Source: Peteryoungia wuzhouensis (lineage in GTDB: Bacteria; Pseudomonadota; Alphaproteobacteria; Rhizobiales; Rhizobiaceae). From it: DNA of 64,000 nt. This document shows positions 36,725 through 46,177 of the stretch, piece after piece. Under the pieces are notes generated by a model. The model ran no database searches. It had not been told where the DNA came from and saw nothing but the letters and a program-made list of their open reading frames with translations. The stretch spans positions 124,001 to 188,000 of the forward strand of contig NZ_QJRY01000005.1 in NCBI RefSeq assembly GCF_003205195.1, read 5' to 3'. Position numbers and translations under genes: made by a program. Numbering within the stretch: the first letter of the stretch is position 1; every line of letters begins with the position of its first letter.

Positions 36725-37273
36725 ATGACCGCGACAGCCTTGGTCCTGGTGGATTTCCAGAACGACTATTTCGATGGTGGGGCATTTACCCTCGTCGGTA
36801 CCGCCCAAGCGGCGGAGAAGGCCCGCAAGATCCTTGACCGTTTCCGGACCAACAAGGAAACGATCGTCCATATCCGCCATCATGCGGGGGAAGAGGATGC
36901 GAGTTTCTTCATTCCGGAAACATCGGGCGCCGAGATCCATACGACGGTTGCGCCGGTGGAAGGCGAAGCGGTCGTGACGAAATCGAACATCAACGGCTTC
37001 CTCGGAACCGACCTCAAGGCGATCCTGGATGTACAGGGCGTGACGAATCTGGTTGTCGTGGGCGCGATGAGCCACATGTGCATCGATGCGCTCGCCCGCG
37101 CCGCATCCGATCTCGGTTATGCCGTGACTGTGGTCCATGATGCCGTCGCCACCCGGGATCTGGAATTCGCCGGCAGGACAGTCGCTGCCGCCGATGTGCA
37201 CGCATCGTTCATGGCCGCTCTGGCGTTCGCCTATGCGAATGTCGTGAGCACTGAAGACGTCCTGAACAACTGA
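36725..37273 (+). CDS. Isochorismatase-like cysteine hydrolase
   Basis: This 182-residue alpha/beta hydrolase belongs to the isochorismatase/nicotinamidase family. The catalytic triad D10 (VDFQND), K86 (VTKSNINGF) and C119 (SHMCID) is intact, so it should cleave an amide or ureido C-N bond. I use the ATG at 36725 with AGGGAG upstream. A nested inverted repeat precedes it (GTTGAT/ATCAAC around CACTTC/GAAGTG, 36665-36700). It ends the plus-strand amine cluster and may hydrolyse an N-carbamoyl or amide intermediate. Confidence 0.9.
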   Translation: MTATALVLVDFQNDYFDGGAFTLVGTAQAAEKARKILDRFRTNKETIVHIRHHAGEEDASFFIPETSGAEIHTTVAPVEGEAVVTKSNINGFLGTDLKAILDVQGVTNLVVVGAMSHMCIDALARAASDLGYAVTVVHDAVATRDLEFAGRTVAAADVHASFMAALAFAYANVVSTEDVLNN

Positions 37274-37427
37274 AGGGTGGCGCCGTGAGGCGCCCAAAAC
37301 CCGCTGTTGTCGACATGCCGTAGATGCGCCTGACTGCGTTTCGGGCGTGCATCTACGGGCCGCTCGCCGTGAGCTTGCGCGTGTTGCCTCGCGCGTGGCG
37401 CGCGGTCCCATTCCGCTTGCAAGACCG

Positions 37428-38348
37428 CTACTCGTTGCGGGCCGATGGAGAGACGTGACCGTTTGCGGCAATGCTCGAATACATGCCGGTGGTGCGAAAA
37501 TCGGTCGGGCTTGCGCCGAAATGGCGGCGGAAGACCTTGGCGAAATAGTTCGGGTCCTCGAAACCGGACATGACGGCGACCTCCTTCACCGACAGGTCGG
37601 CGGCCTTGGTCAGGAGTTTGGTCGCTCGTTGCAGCCGCTTGCGCATCACGAACTCGGCCGGCGGCACGCCCTCGCTCATCGTGAACACTCTGGAGAAATG
37701 CGCGCGGCTGAGGCCGGACACTTCCGCAAGCGTTTCGACCGGGAGAGGATGCTCCAGATTGGCCGCGATGTGATCGATGACATGCTTCATCCGGCGTTGT
37801 TCCTCGCTGAAGACCGGATGTGAGCCGAACACATCATCGTAGAGAACCATGGCTGCTTCGTAGGCAATGGCGGATGCCTTGCCGGGCGCATCCGTTCCCC
37901 CGGCGATCAGCCGCAGGCTGCAGTCCGCGAGGCGCTCGATCGTTTCCGGTTTCAGATTGAGGACCGGGCCGCTGGTCGCGAGGATGGCCTTGTGAATGCG
38001 CAGCGCTTCCTCGCCGTTCATGGAGATCCAGAAAAACTCCCACCGGCCGTTCTGCTCCAGCCAGTAGCGATGGTTGTGGGGCACGAGGACCAGAAGGGTT
38101 TCGCCCTCCTTGATCCGATAGTTGCGGTTTTCATACCGCAGGTTGCCGGCACCCGCGATCGTGTGTTGCAGCACCGTGAACGGTGTTTGCCCGCGTTTTC
38201 GTCCATCCCAGTCATAACTCGGGTCTGTGCGGACCTCGTAGCCCGTGCTTGTCGGCATCGTGTGAAGGCTGTGGCGACCGCGCGGCAGAGAAACCGTGCG
38301 CATGGTTGGCCCATTTTCGATCAGTCGGTTCAGCACAGAATTACCCAT
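37428..38348 (-). CDS. AraC-family transcription regulator
   Basis: This 306-residue protein has an N-terminal AraC-type cupin arm (FTVLQHTIAGAG, GETLLVLVPHNHRYWLEQNG) and a C-terminal double helix-turn-helix (VETLAEVSGLSRAHFSRVF and VKEVAVMSGFEDPNYFAKVFRR). It is divergent from the GH4/Opp sugar operon and is its likely sugar-responsive activator, in the position of AgpT in Ensifer. The ATG at 38348 has no strong ribosome site nearby, so a slightly later start is possible. Confidence 0.9.
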   Translation of the reverse strand: MGNSVLNRLIENGPTMRTVSLPRGRHSLHTMPTSTGYEVRTDPSYDWDGRKRGQTPFTVLQHTIAGAGNLRYENRNYRIKEGETLLVLVPHNHRYWLEQNGRWEFFWISMNGEEALRIHKAILATSGPVLNLKPETIERLADCSLRLIAGGTDAPGKASAIAYEAAMVLYDDVFGSHPVFSEEQRRMKHVIDHIAANLEHPLPVETLAEVSGLSRAHFSRVFTMSEGVPPAEFVMRKRLQRATKLLTKAADLSVKEVAVMSGFEDPNYFAKVFRRHFGASPTDFRTTGMYSSIAANGHVSPSARNE

Positions 38349-38539
38349 GAAAGCACAATACCTCTCTGGTGACGGCTTTCATTATACGCATAATGGCATC
38401 CAACAATGCAAGATGACCGGGTTGGAGCGGTGTCGGCAGGGAGGTGTGAGGAGGGGAGGGCGTGCTTGCACTTCGACCCTTGGCGCGTTGATTTTACCCT
38501 GTCCATTCTGCCGACCGAATGATCAGCGAAGAGGACAGC

Positions 38540-40012
38540 ATGAGCAGCTTCAAGATTGCCATTATCGGTGCCGGTAGTGTCGGCTTCACCAAGAAACTCT
38601 TCACCGACATCCTGTGCGTGCCGGAGTTTCGCGATGTCGAATTCGCGCTGACCGATGTCAGCGAGCACAATCTCGGGATGATCAAGGCGATCCTCGACAA
38701 GATCGTGCAGTCGAACAACCTGCCGGCGAAAGTCACCGCGTCGACCGATCGCCGCGAAGCCATTGCCGGCGCGCGTTACATCATCAGTTGCGTGCGTGTC
38801 GGCGGGCTGGAAGCCTATGCGGATGATATCCGTATCCCGCTGAAATACGGTGTCGATCAATGCGTCGGCGATACGATCTGTGCGGGCGGCATCCTCTACG
38901 GTCAGCGCAATATCCCGGTCATTCTGGATTTCTGCAAGGATATCAGGGAATTGGCCGAGCCTGGCGCGAAATTCCTCAACTATGCCAATCCCATGGCGAT
39001 GAACACCTGGGCGGCGATCGAATACGGCAAGGTCGACACGATCGGTCTTTGCCACGGCGTTCAGCACGGCGCTGAACAGATCGCGGAAATCCTCGGCGCC
39101 GGACCCGGAGAACTCGACTACATCTGCTCCGGCATCAATCACCAGACCTGGTTCGTGGATGTGCGTCTGAAAGGCCGTCGGATCGGCAAGGACGAACTGG
39201 TCGCCGCCTTTGAAGCGCATCCGGTCTTCTCGAAACAGGAAAAGTTAAGGATCGACGTGCTCAAGCGCTTCGGTGTCTATTCCACCGAAAGCAACGGTCA
39301 TCTGTCGGAATATCTTCCGTGGTATCGCAAGCGGCCGGACGAGATCGGTCGCTGGATCGACATGTCCGACTGGATCCACGGCGAGACCGGTGGGTATCTG
39401 CGCTACTCGACCGAAACCCGCAACTGGTTCGAGACGGAGTTTCCGCAGTTCCTGGAAGACGCCGGTAAGCCGATCGACCCCGCCCGTCGGTCCAATGAAC
39501 ATGCCAGCCATATCCTTGAGGCGCTGGAGACAGGGCGTGTCTATCGCGGCCACTTCAACGTCAAGAACAACGGCGTGATCACCAATCTGCCGTCGGACGC
39601 GATCATCGAGTCACCCGGTTTCGTCGATCGCTTCGGCATCAATATGGTGGCCGGGATCACGTTGCCTGAAGCCTGTGCCGCCACTTGCATCTCGTCGATC
39701 AATGTCCAGCGCATGTCGGTTCACGCCGCAATTTCCGGCGATATCGATCTCCTGAAACTGGCGGTCCTGCATGACCCGCTGGTCGGCGCGATCTGCACGC
39801 CGGAGGAGGTGTGGCAAATGGTCGATGAGATGGTCGTCGCCCAGGCTCAATGGCTGCCGCAATACGCTCATGCCGTCCCTGCGGCCAAGGAAAGGCTGAG
39901 CCGGTCGACAGTCAAGACCCGCGATTGGAATGGTGTTGCGCGTCGCGAGGTTCGTTCGATCGACGAATTGCGCGCGGAGAAGGAAGCCAGAAAGCTGCAG
40001 CCGGCGGGCTGA
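38540..40012 (+). CDS. Glycoside hydrolase family 4 enzyme (first copy)
   Basis: GH4 enzymes cleave glycosides by an NAD+- and Mn2+-dependent redox-elimination mechanism. The 490-residue protein shows the NAD-binding GAGSVGFTKKLF, NPMAMNTWA, the metal ligand Cys in GLCHGVQHG and the metal-binding His in SGINHQTWF. The sequence suggests an alpha-galactosidase/alpha-glucosidase or alpha-glucuronidase (LplD/MelA) type. I use the ATG at 38540 with GAGGACAGC upstream. It opens the operon ahead of the binding-protein gene. A paralogue closes the operon. Confidence 0.9.
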   Translation: MSSFKIAIIGAGSVGFTKKLFTDILCVPEFRDVEFALTDVSEHNLGMIKAILDKIVQSNNLPAKVTASTDRREAIAGARYIISCVRVGGLEAYADDIRIPLKYGVDQCVGDTICAGGILYGQRNIPVILDFCKDIRELAEPGAKFLNYANPMAMNTWAAIEYGKVDTIGLCHGVQHGAEQIAEILGAGPGELDYICSGINHQTWFVDVRLKGRRIGKDELVAAFEAHPVFSKQEKLRIDVLKRFGVYSTESNGHLSEYLPWYRKRPDEIGRWIDMSDWIHGETGGYLRYSTETRNWFETEFPQFLEDAGKPIDPARRSNEHASHILEALETGRVYRGHFNVKNNGVITNLPSDAIIESPGFVDRFGINMVAGITLPEACAATCISSINVQRMSVHAAISGDIDLLKLAVLHDPLVGAICTPEEVWQMVDEMVVAQAQWLPQYAHAVPAAKERLSRSTVKTRDWNGVARREVRSIDELRAEKEARKLQPAG

Positions 40013-40173
40013 GGCTGGTTATGACGTGAAATTCCGACCGGCTTTTTGAGGAGGAGCCGCGTCGGGGAGTTGGGCGAGGTTTCGTCCTCTCCTCCGGTCG
40101 GCGGCATGCCGTCGTCAGACCGGGTGCTTTTTGGAGGAGAGCCGCCCATTCCGGGTGGTCTGGAGCATGAGGG

Positions 40174-42273
40174 ATGACAACGACAATGAAACGCTACCGC
40201 TATCTGAGATCCACTGCTGCCCTTCTACTGGGCGTATCCAGCTTTGCCATCGGCGCCATGGCGTCTGAACCGACCGTTGTGCCGGAAGCACCGCCTTTCC
40301 CGGCTCAGGGCAAGATCACCTATGTGCCACGGGATTCCATTCTCGAATTCAAGGCGCTGCCCGAATATCATGAGCCGGACTGGGTGACCGAGAAATTCGT
40401 CAAGACGGGCAAGCTGCCCCCGGTCGCTGAGCGTTTGCCAAAGGAACCCATGGTCTTCAAGACCGGCAACATGCCGGACGGGATTGGCGTCTATGGCGAC
40501 ACCTTGCGTCACGTCATTGGCGGGCGACCTGAAGGTTGGAACTACTCCGCCGGCCAGACCCAGGGCTGGGGCGGTATCGACATTGCCATGTCCGAATGCC
40601 TGACCCGCACGGCTCCCCTGTTCCAGGTCGAAGCCAAGGATGTCGAGCCGCTGCCGAACCTGGCGCGCAGCTGGGAATGGTCCGAAGACGGTCACAAGCT
40701 GACCATGCATCTCATCGAGGGCGCCAAGTGGTCGGACGGTGTGCCCTTCACCTCGGAAGATGTGATGTTCTACTGGAATGACAACGTGGTCGATACGAAC
40801 GTATCGCCGCTCAACGGCGCGACACCGGAAACCTTCGGTGAAGGGACAGTGCTCAAGGCCATCGACGACTATACCGTCGAGTGGACGTTCAAAGAGGCCT
40901 TCCCGCGGCAGTATCTCTATTCCATGGCCTATGGCACCTTCTGCCCAGGCCCGGCTCATATCCTCAAGACCAAACATCCGAAATACAACAAGGATATGAC
41001 CTACGACCAGTACAAGAACGGCTTCCCGGCCGAGTTCATGAACATTCCCGTCATGGGCGCCTGGGTTCCGGTCTCGTATCGGCCCGACGACATCATCGTC
41101 CTGCGGCGCAATCCCTATTACTGGAAGGTCGACGAAAACGGCCAGCAGCTGCCCTACATCAACGAAATGCACTACAAGCTGTCGACCTGGGCCGACCGCG
41201 ACGTGCAGGCGATTGCGGGTTCGGGCGACTTCTCCAATCTTGAGCAGCCCGAAAACTTCGTCGAGTCGCTGAAACGGGCCGCCCAGGAAACGGCGCCGGC
41301 GCGTCTCGCCTTCGGCGGCCGACTGATCGGCTACAATCTGCGCATGAACCTCTCGGGCAATGGCTGGGGCGAACCAGACGGACGGGCCAAGGCGGTGCGC
41401 GAGCTCAATCGCAACACGGACTTCCGCAAGGCCGTCACCATGGCGCTCGATCGCAAGAAGATCGGTGACTCCTTGGTCAAGGGACCATTCACGGCCATTT
41501 ATCCGGGCGGCCTGTCCTCCGGGACCAGCTTCTACGATCGTGCGTCGACCGTCTATTATCCCTTCGATCTCGAGGGTGCGAAGGCTCTTCTCGAAAAGGT
41601 CGGTCTGAAGGACACAGATGGCAACGGCTTCGTGAATTTCCCGGAGGGGACCGAGGGAGGCAAGGACGTCCAGATCGTGTTACTGGGCAATAGCGACTAC
41701 GGCACCGACCGCAATCTCGCTGAAGGCGTGATCGGCCAGATGGAGCAGCTCGGCCTGAAGGTGACCTTGAACTCGCTCGACGGTGTGAAGAAGGACAATG
41801 CGCATTATGCCGGGCAGTTCGACTGGACGATCCGCCGCAACGATCCCGAGCTGACATCCGTGGTGCAGAGCACCACCCAGCTTGCCCCGACCGGGCCGCG
41901 GACCAGCTGGCACCATCGCGCAGGCACTGACGGTTCCGTCGACCTTCTCCCTTATGAGAAGGACATGGTCACGATCGTCAACAAGTTCATCGCCTCGCAG
42001 GACAATGCAGAACGATCCGACCTGATGAAGCAGTATCAGAAGATTGCGACCGAGAATGTCGATACGGTCGGCTTGACCGAATATCCGGGCGCACTGATCA
42101 TCAACAAGCGCTTCTCCAACGTTCCGGTGGGTGCTCCGATCTTCATGTTCAACTGGGCGGAAGACACCGTGATCCGTGAGCGCATGTACGTGGCTGCCGA
42201 CAAGCAGGGGGACTTCGAGCTCTTCCCGCAGCAGCTTCCTGGCAAGCCCGGCGAGACCGGTCCGATCAACTGA
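40174..42273 (+). CDS. Opp/Dpp-family ABC transporter substrate-binding protein (AgpA-like)
   Basis: This 699-residue periplasmic protein of SBP family 5 starts with a signal peptide (STAALLLGVSSFAIGAMA). Its unusually large size and segments such as GWGGIDIAMSECLTR and GAKWSDGVPFTSEDVMFYW match the long binding proteins of rhizobial alpha-galactoside (AgpA) type rather than 540-residue oligopeptide binders. With two GH4 glycosidases in the operon, an alpha-linked oligosaccharide is the likely ligand. Two ATGs (40174 and 40186) are possible. A strong hairpin follows its stop. Confidence 0.9.
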   Translation: MTTTMKRYRYLRSTAALLLGVSSFAIGAMASEPTVVPEAPPFPAQGKITYVPRDSILEFKALPEYHEPDWVTEKFVKTGKLPPVAERLPKEPMVFKTGNMPDGIGVYGDTLRHVIGGRPEGWNYSAGQTQGWGGIDIAMSECLTRTAPLFQVEAKDVEPLPNLARSWEWSEDGHKLTMHLIEGAKWSDGVPFTSEDVMFYWNDNVVDTNVSPLNGATPETFGEGTVLKAIDDYTVEWTFKEAFPRQYLYSMAYGTFCPGPAHILKTKHPKYNKDMTYDQYKNGFPAEFMNIPVMGAWVPVSYRPDDIIVLRRNPYYWKVDENGQQLPYINEMHYKLSTWADRDVQAIAGSGDFSNLEQPENFVESLKRAAQETAPARLAFGGRLIGYNLRMNLSGNGWGEPDGRAKAVRELNRNTDFRKAVTMALDRKKIGDSLVKGPFTAIYPGGLSSGTSFYDRASTVYYPFDLEGAKALLEKVGLKDTDGNGFVNFPEGTEGGKDVQIVLLGNSDYGTDRNLAEGVIGQMEQLGLKVTLNSLDGVKKDNAHYAGQFDWTIRRNDPELTSVVQSTTQLAPTGPRTSWHHRAGTDGSVDLLPYEKDMVTIVNKFIASQDNAERSDLMKQYQKIATENVDTVGLTEYPGALIINKRFSNVPVGAPIFMFNWAEDTVIRERMYVAADKQGDFELFPQQLPGKPGETGPIN

Positions 42274-42286
42274 TCCATGCTTCCCG

Positions 42287-42312
42287 TCGGGCCGCGCTGT
42301 GGTGCGGCCCGA
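42287..42312 (+). other. Intercistronic hairpin after the binding-protein gene
   Basis: TCGGGCCGC and GCGGCCCGA form a perfect nine-base stem with an eight-base loop, 14 bases after the stop. With no T run, it probably protects the binding-protein mRNA end so that this protein is made in excess over the permeases. Confidence 0.7.
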
Positions 42313-42344
42313 TGTCCCCGAACACACAAGAGAACCTAACAGCC

Positions 42345-43358
42345 ATGTTCCGATTTCTGCTTGTGCGCATCGCGTCAGCCATACCCGTTCTGTTCGTGCT
42401 CAGCGTCGTCACCTTTGCAATCATCCAGGCGCCGCCGGGTGACTATAGCGATTATATTCGCTCGCAAATGATCAACCAGGGCGGCGCTTCCTTCGAGCAG
42501 GCCGATGCCCAGGCGCAAGCCTACAAGATCGCCAACGGGCTCGATAAACCGATGGTCGTCCAGTATGTGAACTGGGTCACCGGGATCGTCACCCGAGGTG
42601 ATTTCGGCCATAGCCTCTTTTACAACAAGCCGGTGTCCGAAGTGGTGGGCGAACGACTGCCGCGTACGCTGGCGCTGGCGCTCGTCTGCCATATCCTCGC
42701 TTCCGTCATCGGCATCACTTTCGGCATTCTCGCGGCCACACGCCAGTATACCTGGGTCGACAGTCTGCTGTCGGGCATATCCTTCCTCGGCATGACCGTG
42801 CCGCGCTTCCTCATGGCGTTGATCATCGTCTACATCCTGGTCTTCCATTTCAATGTGACCGAGATCAACAGCTTCCATTCGGCAAAATACGGCGGTGCGC
42901 CCTGGTCCTGGGACAAGTTCGTAGATCTTCTAAAACATGTCTGGCCGGTCATCGCCATCGCCACCTTTGGCGGGCTCGCCTACAATATGCGGGTCATGCG
43001 CGGCAATCTGCTCGATACGCTGAACGCGCAATATGTCGAGACCGCCCGCGCCAAGGGACTAAGCGAAAGCCGGGTGATCATGCGCCATGCCGTGCCCAAT
43101 GCGCTGCATCCGCTGGTCATGTATCAGGGCGTCGTGCTGCCCTACATGCTGACGGGCGAAATCGAGACGGCCATCATCTTCGCGCTGCCGACGGTCGGCC
43201 CTGCCATTGTCGGGTCCATGTGGGTGGGCGACGTCTATGTCACGGCAACCTTCATGCTGGTTCTCTCGGCCACGCTCATCGTCGGCAACATCATCGCCGA
43301 CATGCTGTTGGCCCTGCTTGATCCGCGTGTTCGCCTGGGTGGAGGAGCGCACGCATGA
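42345..43358 (+). CDS. ABC transporter permease, DppB/OppB type
   Basis: This 337-residue permease has about six helices: N-terminal MFRFLLVRIASAIPVLFVLS, then the BPD_transp_1 domain with the EAA loop VETARAKGLSESRVIMRHAVPNA (kept in part). It lets the sugar substrate cross the inner membrane together with the next gene product. I prefer the ATG at 42345, as it matches the OppB-type N-terminus. It overlaps the following permease gene by four bases. Confidence 0.93.
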   Translation: MFRFLLVRIASAIPVLFVLSVVTFAIIQAPPGDYSDYIRSQMINQGGASFEQADAQAQAYKIANGLDKPMVVQYVNWVTGIVTRGDFGHSLFYNKPVSEVVGERLPRTLALALVCHILASVIGITFGILAATRQYTWVDSLLSGISFLGMTVPRFLMALIIVYILVFHFNVTEINSFHSAKYGGAPWSWDKFVDLLKHVWPVIAIATFGGLAYNMRVMRGNLLDTLNAQYVETARAKGLSESRVIMRHAVPNALHPLVMYQGVVLPYMLTGEIETAIIFALPTVGPAIVGSMWVGDVYVTATFMLVLSATLIVGNIIADMLLALLDPRVRLGGGAHA

Positions 43359-44473
43359 CCGCTGATGTCCGCCCCGCCATGGTCGAAACGGCCACCGAAA
43401 TCCATCACAGTGAAACCTATCAGGCACTTGTCTGGCGGCGTTTGAAGCGTTCCTGGACCGGGATGACGGGACTGGTCCTCGTCTGCCTGTTGATGCTGAT
43501 GACGATCTTCGCCGAATTCTTCTCCCCCGTGGACCCGAAGTTGACAGGTGTTGCATTTGCCGCGCCGCAGACCGTCAGCCTCACGGATCAGGACGGCTCT
43601 CTGGTCTGGCCCCGCACTTACAAGCTCGGCGAAGGCACGGAGCTCGACCCCATCACTTTCCAGCCGATCATCGGCCCCGATTACGCCAATCCGGTTGACC
43701 TCGGCTTCTTCGTCAAGGGCTTTTCCTACAAGCTCCTCGGCCTGATCCCCACGGATCGCCATTTTTTCGGGGGCCTTGACGGGACGCCGGTCAATTTTCT
43801 CGGCACCGACAAATTCGGACGGGATGTGCTGTCGCGCATCCTGCATGGGTCTCGGGTGTCCCTGATGATCGCGCTCACGGTCGTCTTCATCGTGACGATC
43901 ATCGGGACCACCGTCGGCATGGTGTCGGGCTATTTCGGTGGCCGCTTCGACACCTGGATGCAGCGCTTCGTCGAACTGGTGCTCGCCTTCCCGCAACTGC
44001 CGCTCTACCTCGCGCTCACCTCGCTGATCCCGGTCACCGCGCCCACCCATGTCTTCCTGGCCTTCGTGATCTTCTTCATGTCGGCGCTTGGCTGGGCACA
44101 GATGTCACGCGAAGTGCGTGGCAAGACGCTGGCGCTGGCGCGCATCGAATATGTGCGGGCGGCCATGGCAATCGGCGCGACCGACAGGCGCATCATCTTC
44201 CAGCACATCTTTCCGAATGTGATGAGCCACGTGATCGTGTCGGTAACGCTCGCCATCCCGAGCGTGGTGCTTCTGGAATCCTTCCTCGGCTTCCTGGGGT
44301 TTGCCGTGAAGCCGCCGCTGATGTCCTGGGGTCTCATGCTGCAGGATACCGCCACCTATTCCGTCATCGGGTCCTACCCCTGGATCCTCTCACCCGTTGC
44401 CTTCGTGCTGATCACCGTCTTTGCGTTCAATGCGCTTGGCGACGGTCTGCGCGACGCGATCGACCCCTATTGA
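43355..44473 (+). CDS. ABC transporter permease, DppC/OppC type
   Basis: The protein has 372 residues, with an N-terminal cytoplasmic arm and helix (LVLVCLLMLMTIFAEFF), a long periplasmic insertion (about 60-140) and the permease domain starting at the DppC hallmark LGTDKFGRDVLSRILHGSR. The EAA loop is YVRAAMAIGATDRRIIFQHI. The long insertion is typical of the AgpA-linked transporters. Start overlaps the upstream permease gene by four bases (ATGA). Confidence 0.93.
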   Translation: MTADVRPAMVETATEIHHSETYQALVWRRLKRSWTGMTGLVLVCLLMLMTIFAEFFSPVDPKLTGVAFAAPQTVSLTDQDGSLVWPRTYKLGEGTELDPITFQPIIGPDYANPVDLGFFVKGFSYKLLGLIPTDRHFFGGLDGTPVNFLGTDKFGRDVLSRILHGSRVSLMIALTVVFIVTIIGTTVGMVSGYFGGRFDTWMQRFVELVLAFPQLPLYLALTSLIPVTAPTHVFLAFVIFFMSALGWAQMSREVRGKTLALARIEYVRAAMAIGATDRRIIFQHIFPNVMSHVIVSVTLAIPSVVLLESFLGFLGFAVKPPLMSWGLMLQDTATYSVIGSYPWILSPVAFVLITVFAFNALGDGLRDAIDPY

Positions 44474-44483
44474 GGAGCTGACC

Positions 44484-46154
44484 ATGGCCATCGTCGACAT
44501 CAGTAAGCTCGCCCCCGAAGAACGGCATGATCACGCGGCCGCCATTGGCAAACCGATCATCGATGCGCGTCATGTGGCGGTGACATTCAAGGTTGAGAAC
44601 GGCGAGGTGGACGCCGTCAAGGACGTGTCGTTCCAGCTCTATCGGGGGGAGACGATCGCGGTCGTCGGGGAGTCGGGTTCGGGTAAATCCGTCACGGCCC
44701 GGGCGGTGATGGGGCTCCTGACCAAGCGCGCCTCGGTCTCGAAAGCCTCCAGCATTGCCTATGACGGCCAGAACGTGTTGAAATTTTCCGATCGGCAACG
44801 CCGGGCGCTGCGTGGCAACCGGATCTCGATGATCTTTCAGGAGCCGATGAGCTCTCTCAACCCGGTCTATACGATCGGCGCGCAGATCATCGAAGCGATC
44901 CGCGTGCATCAGAAGATGAGCCGCCAGCAGGCCACGGACCGGACGCTCGAGCTTTTGCGCCAGGTGCAGATCCCCGACCCGGAATCGCGCTTCAACCAGT
45001 ATCCGCATCAGCTGTCAGGCGGGCAGCGCCAGCGCGTGATGATTGCCATGGCGCTTGCCAACAATCCGGATGTGCTGATCGCGGACGAACCGACTACGGC
45101 CCTCGACGTCACGGTGCAGGCGCAGATCCTCAACCTGATCCGGGACCTGCAGAAGACACTTGGCATGGCCGTGATCCTGATTACCCACGATCTGACGGTG
45201 GTCCGGCAATTCTCCGACTACGTCTATGTCATGCAGAGCGGCGAGGTGAAGGAGCACAACACGACGGCAGAGCTCTTCCGCAGTCCGCAGCATCCCTATA
45301 CGCGGCACCTGCTTGCCTCCGAACCGAGCGGAAAGGCCAATCCGATGCCGGCCGGCTCCGCCACCATTCTGGAGGGCCGGGATGTTCGTGTGTCCTTCAT
45401 GCTGAAGGCCGGCGGTTTCTTCAAGCCCCGGTTGAAGGAGCTGGTTGCGGTCGACAGCCTCAATCTCAAGCTTCATCGCCACGAAACCCTGGGGCTCGTC
45501 GGCGAGTCCGGTTCCGGGAAGACGACGTTTGGCCAGGCCTTGATCCGACTCCAGGCGGTCGAAGGTGGCGAGATCTTCTTCGACGGCCAATCGATCGAGA
45601 CCAGGAGCCGTGAGCAGATGCGGCCGCTGCGCTCGCGCATGCAGGTGGTCTTCCAGGATCCGTTCTCCTCGCTCAATCCGCGCATGTCCGTCGGCCAGAT
45701 CATCGAGGAAGGCCTGATCGTCAACGGACTGGGCAGCACCCGAAGCGAGCGGCTTGACCGGGTGCGTGAGGCTCTGGCGAGCGCCGGTCTCCCCACCAAT
45801 ATCCTGGCGCGTTTCCCGCATGAGTTCTCCGGCGGCCAACGTCAACGCATCGCGATTGCCCGCGCCGTCGCCCTCGAGCCGGAATTCATCCTGCTCGACG
45901 AACCGACGTCCGCGCTGGATCTCTCGGTCCAGGCGCAGATCATCGACCTGCTGCGCAAGCTGCAGGACGAGAAAGGCCTCAGCTATCTCTTCATCTCTCA
46001 CGATCTGAAGGTCGTGCGGGCTCTCTGCCACCGCGTCGTGGTCATGCAGCACGGCCGGATTGTCGAAGAGGGGCCGGTTGAGGACGTCCTATCCCATCCC
46101 AAGACCGCCTATACCGAACGGCTCGTCCGGGCCGCATTCGAAGTCGCCGCATAA
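44484..46154 (+). CDS. Fused dual-domain ABC transporter ATPase (OppD-OppF type)
   Basis: This 556-residue protein joins both ATPases of an Opp-type importer. Each half has a complete site: Walker A GESGSGKS (62-69) and GESGSGKT (about 340-347), signatures [12 protein letters not shown] and [12 protein letters not shown], and Walker [12 protein letters not shown] and [11 protein letters not shown]. The C-terminal oligopeptide-type extensions ([25 protein letters not shown]) are present. Start is the ATG at 44484 with GAGGAGCTGACC, 10 bases after the permease stop. Confidence 0.94.
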   Translation: MAIVDISKLAPEERHDHAAAIGKPIIDARHVAVTFKVENGEVDAVKDVSFQLYRGETIAVVGESGSGKSVTARAVMGLLTKRASVSKASSIAYDGQNVLKFSDRQRRALRGNRISMIFQEPMSSLNPVYTIGAQIIEAIRVHQKMSRQQATDRTLELLRQVQIPDPESRFNQYPHQLSGGQRQRVMIAMALANNPDVLIADEPTTALDVTVQAQILNLIRDLQKTLGMAVILITHDLTVVRQFSDYVYVMQSGEVKEHNTTAELFRSPQHPYTRHLLASEPSGKANPMPAGSATILEGRDVRVSFMLKAGGFFKPRLKELVAVDSLNLKLHRHETLGLVGESGSGKTTFGQALIRLQAVEGGEIFFDGQSIETRSREQMRPLRSRMQVVFQDPFSSLNPRMSVGQIIEEGLIVNGLGSTRSERLDRVREALASAGLPTNILARFPHEFSGGQRQRIAIARAVALEPEFILLDEPTSALDLSVQAQIIDLLRKLQDEKGLSYLFISHDLKVVRALCHRVVVMQHGRIVEEGPVEDVLSHPKTAYTERLVRAAFEVAA

Positions 46155-46177
46155 TTCACAGACACGAGGCATCATTC

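Noticed and set aside
37273-37330. GGCGCC-GTGA-GGCGCC hairpin after the isochorismatase-like gene
   Set aside because: Six-base stem with no T run in either useful direction; too weak to call a terminator.
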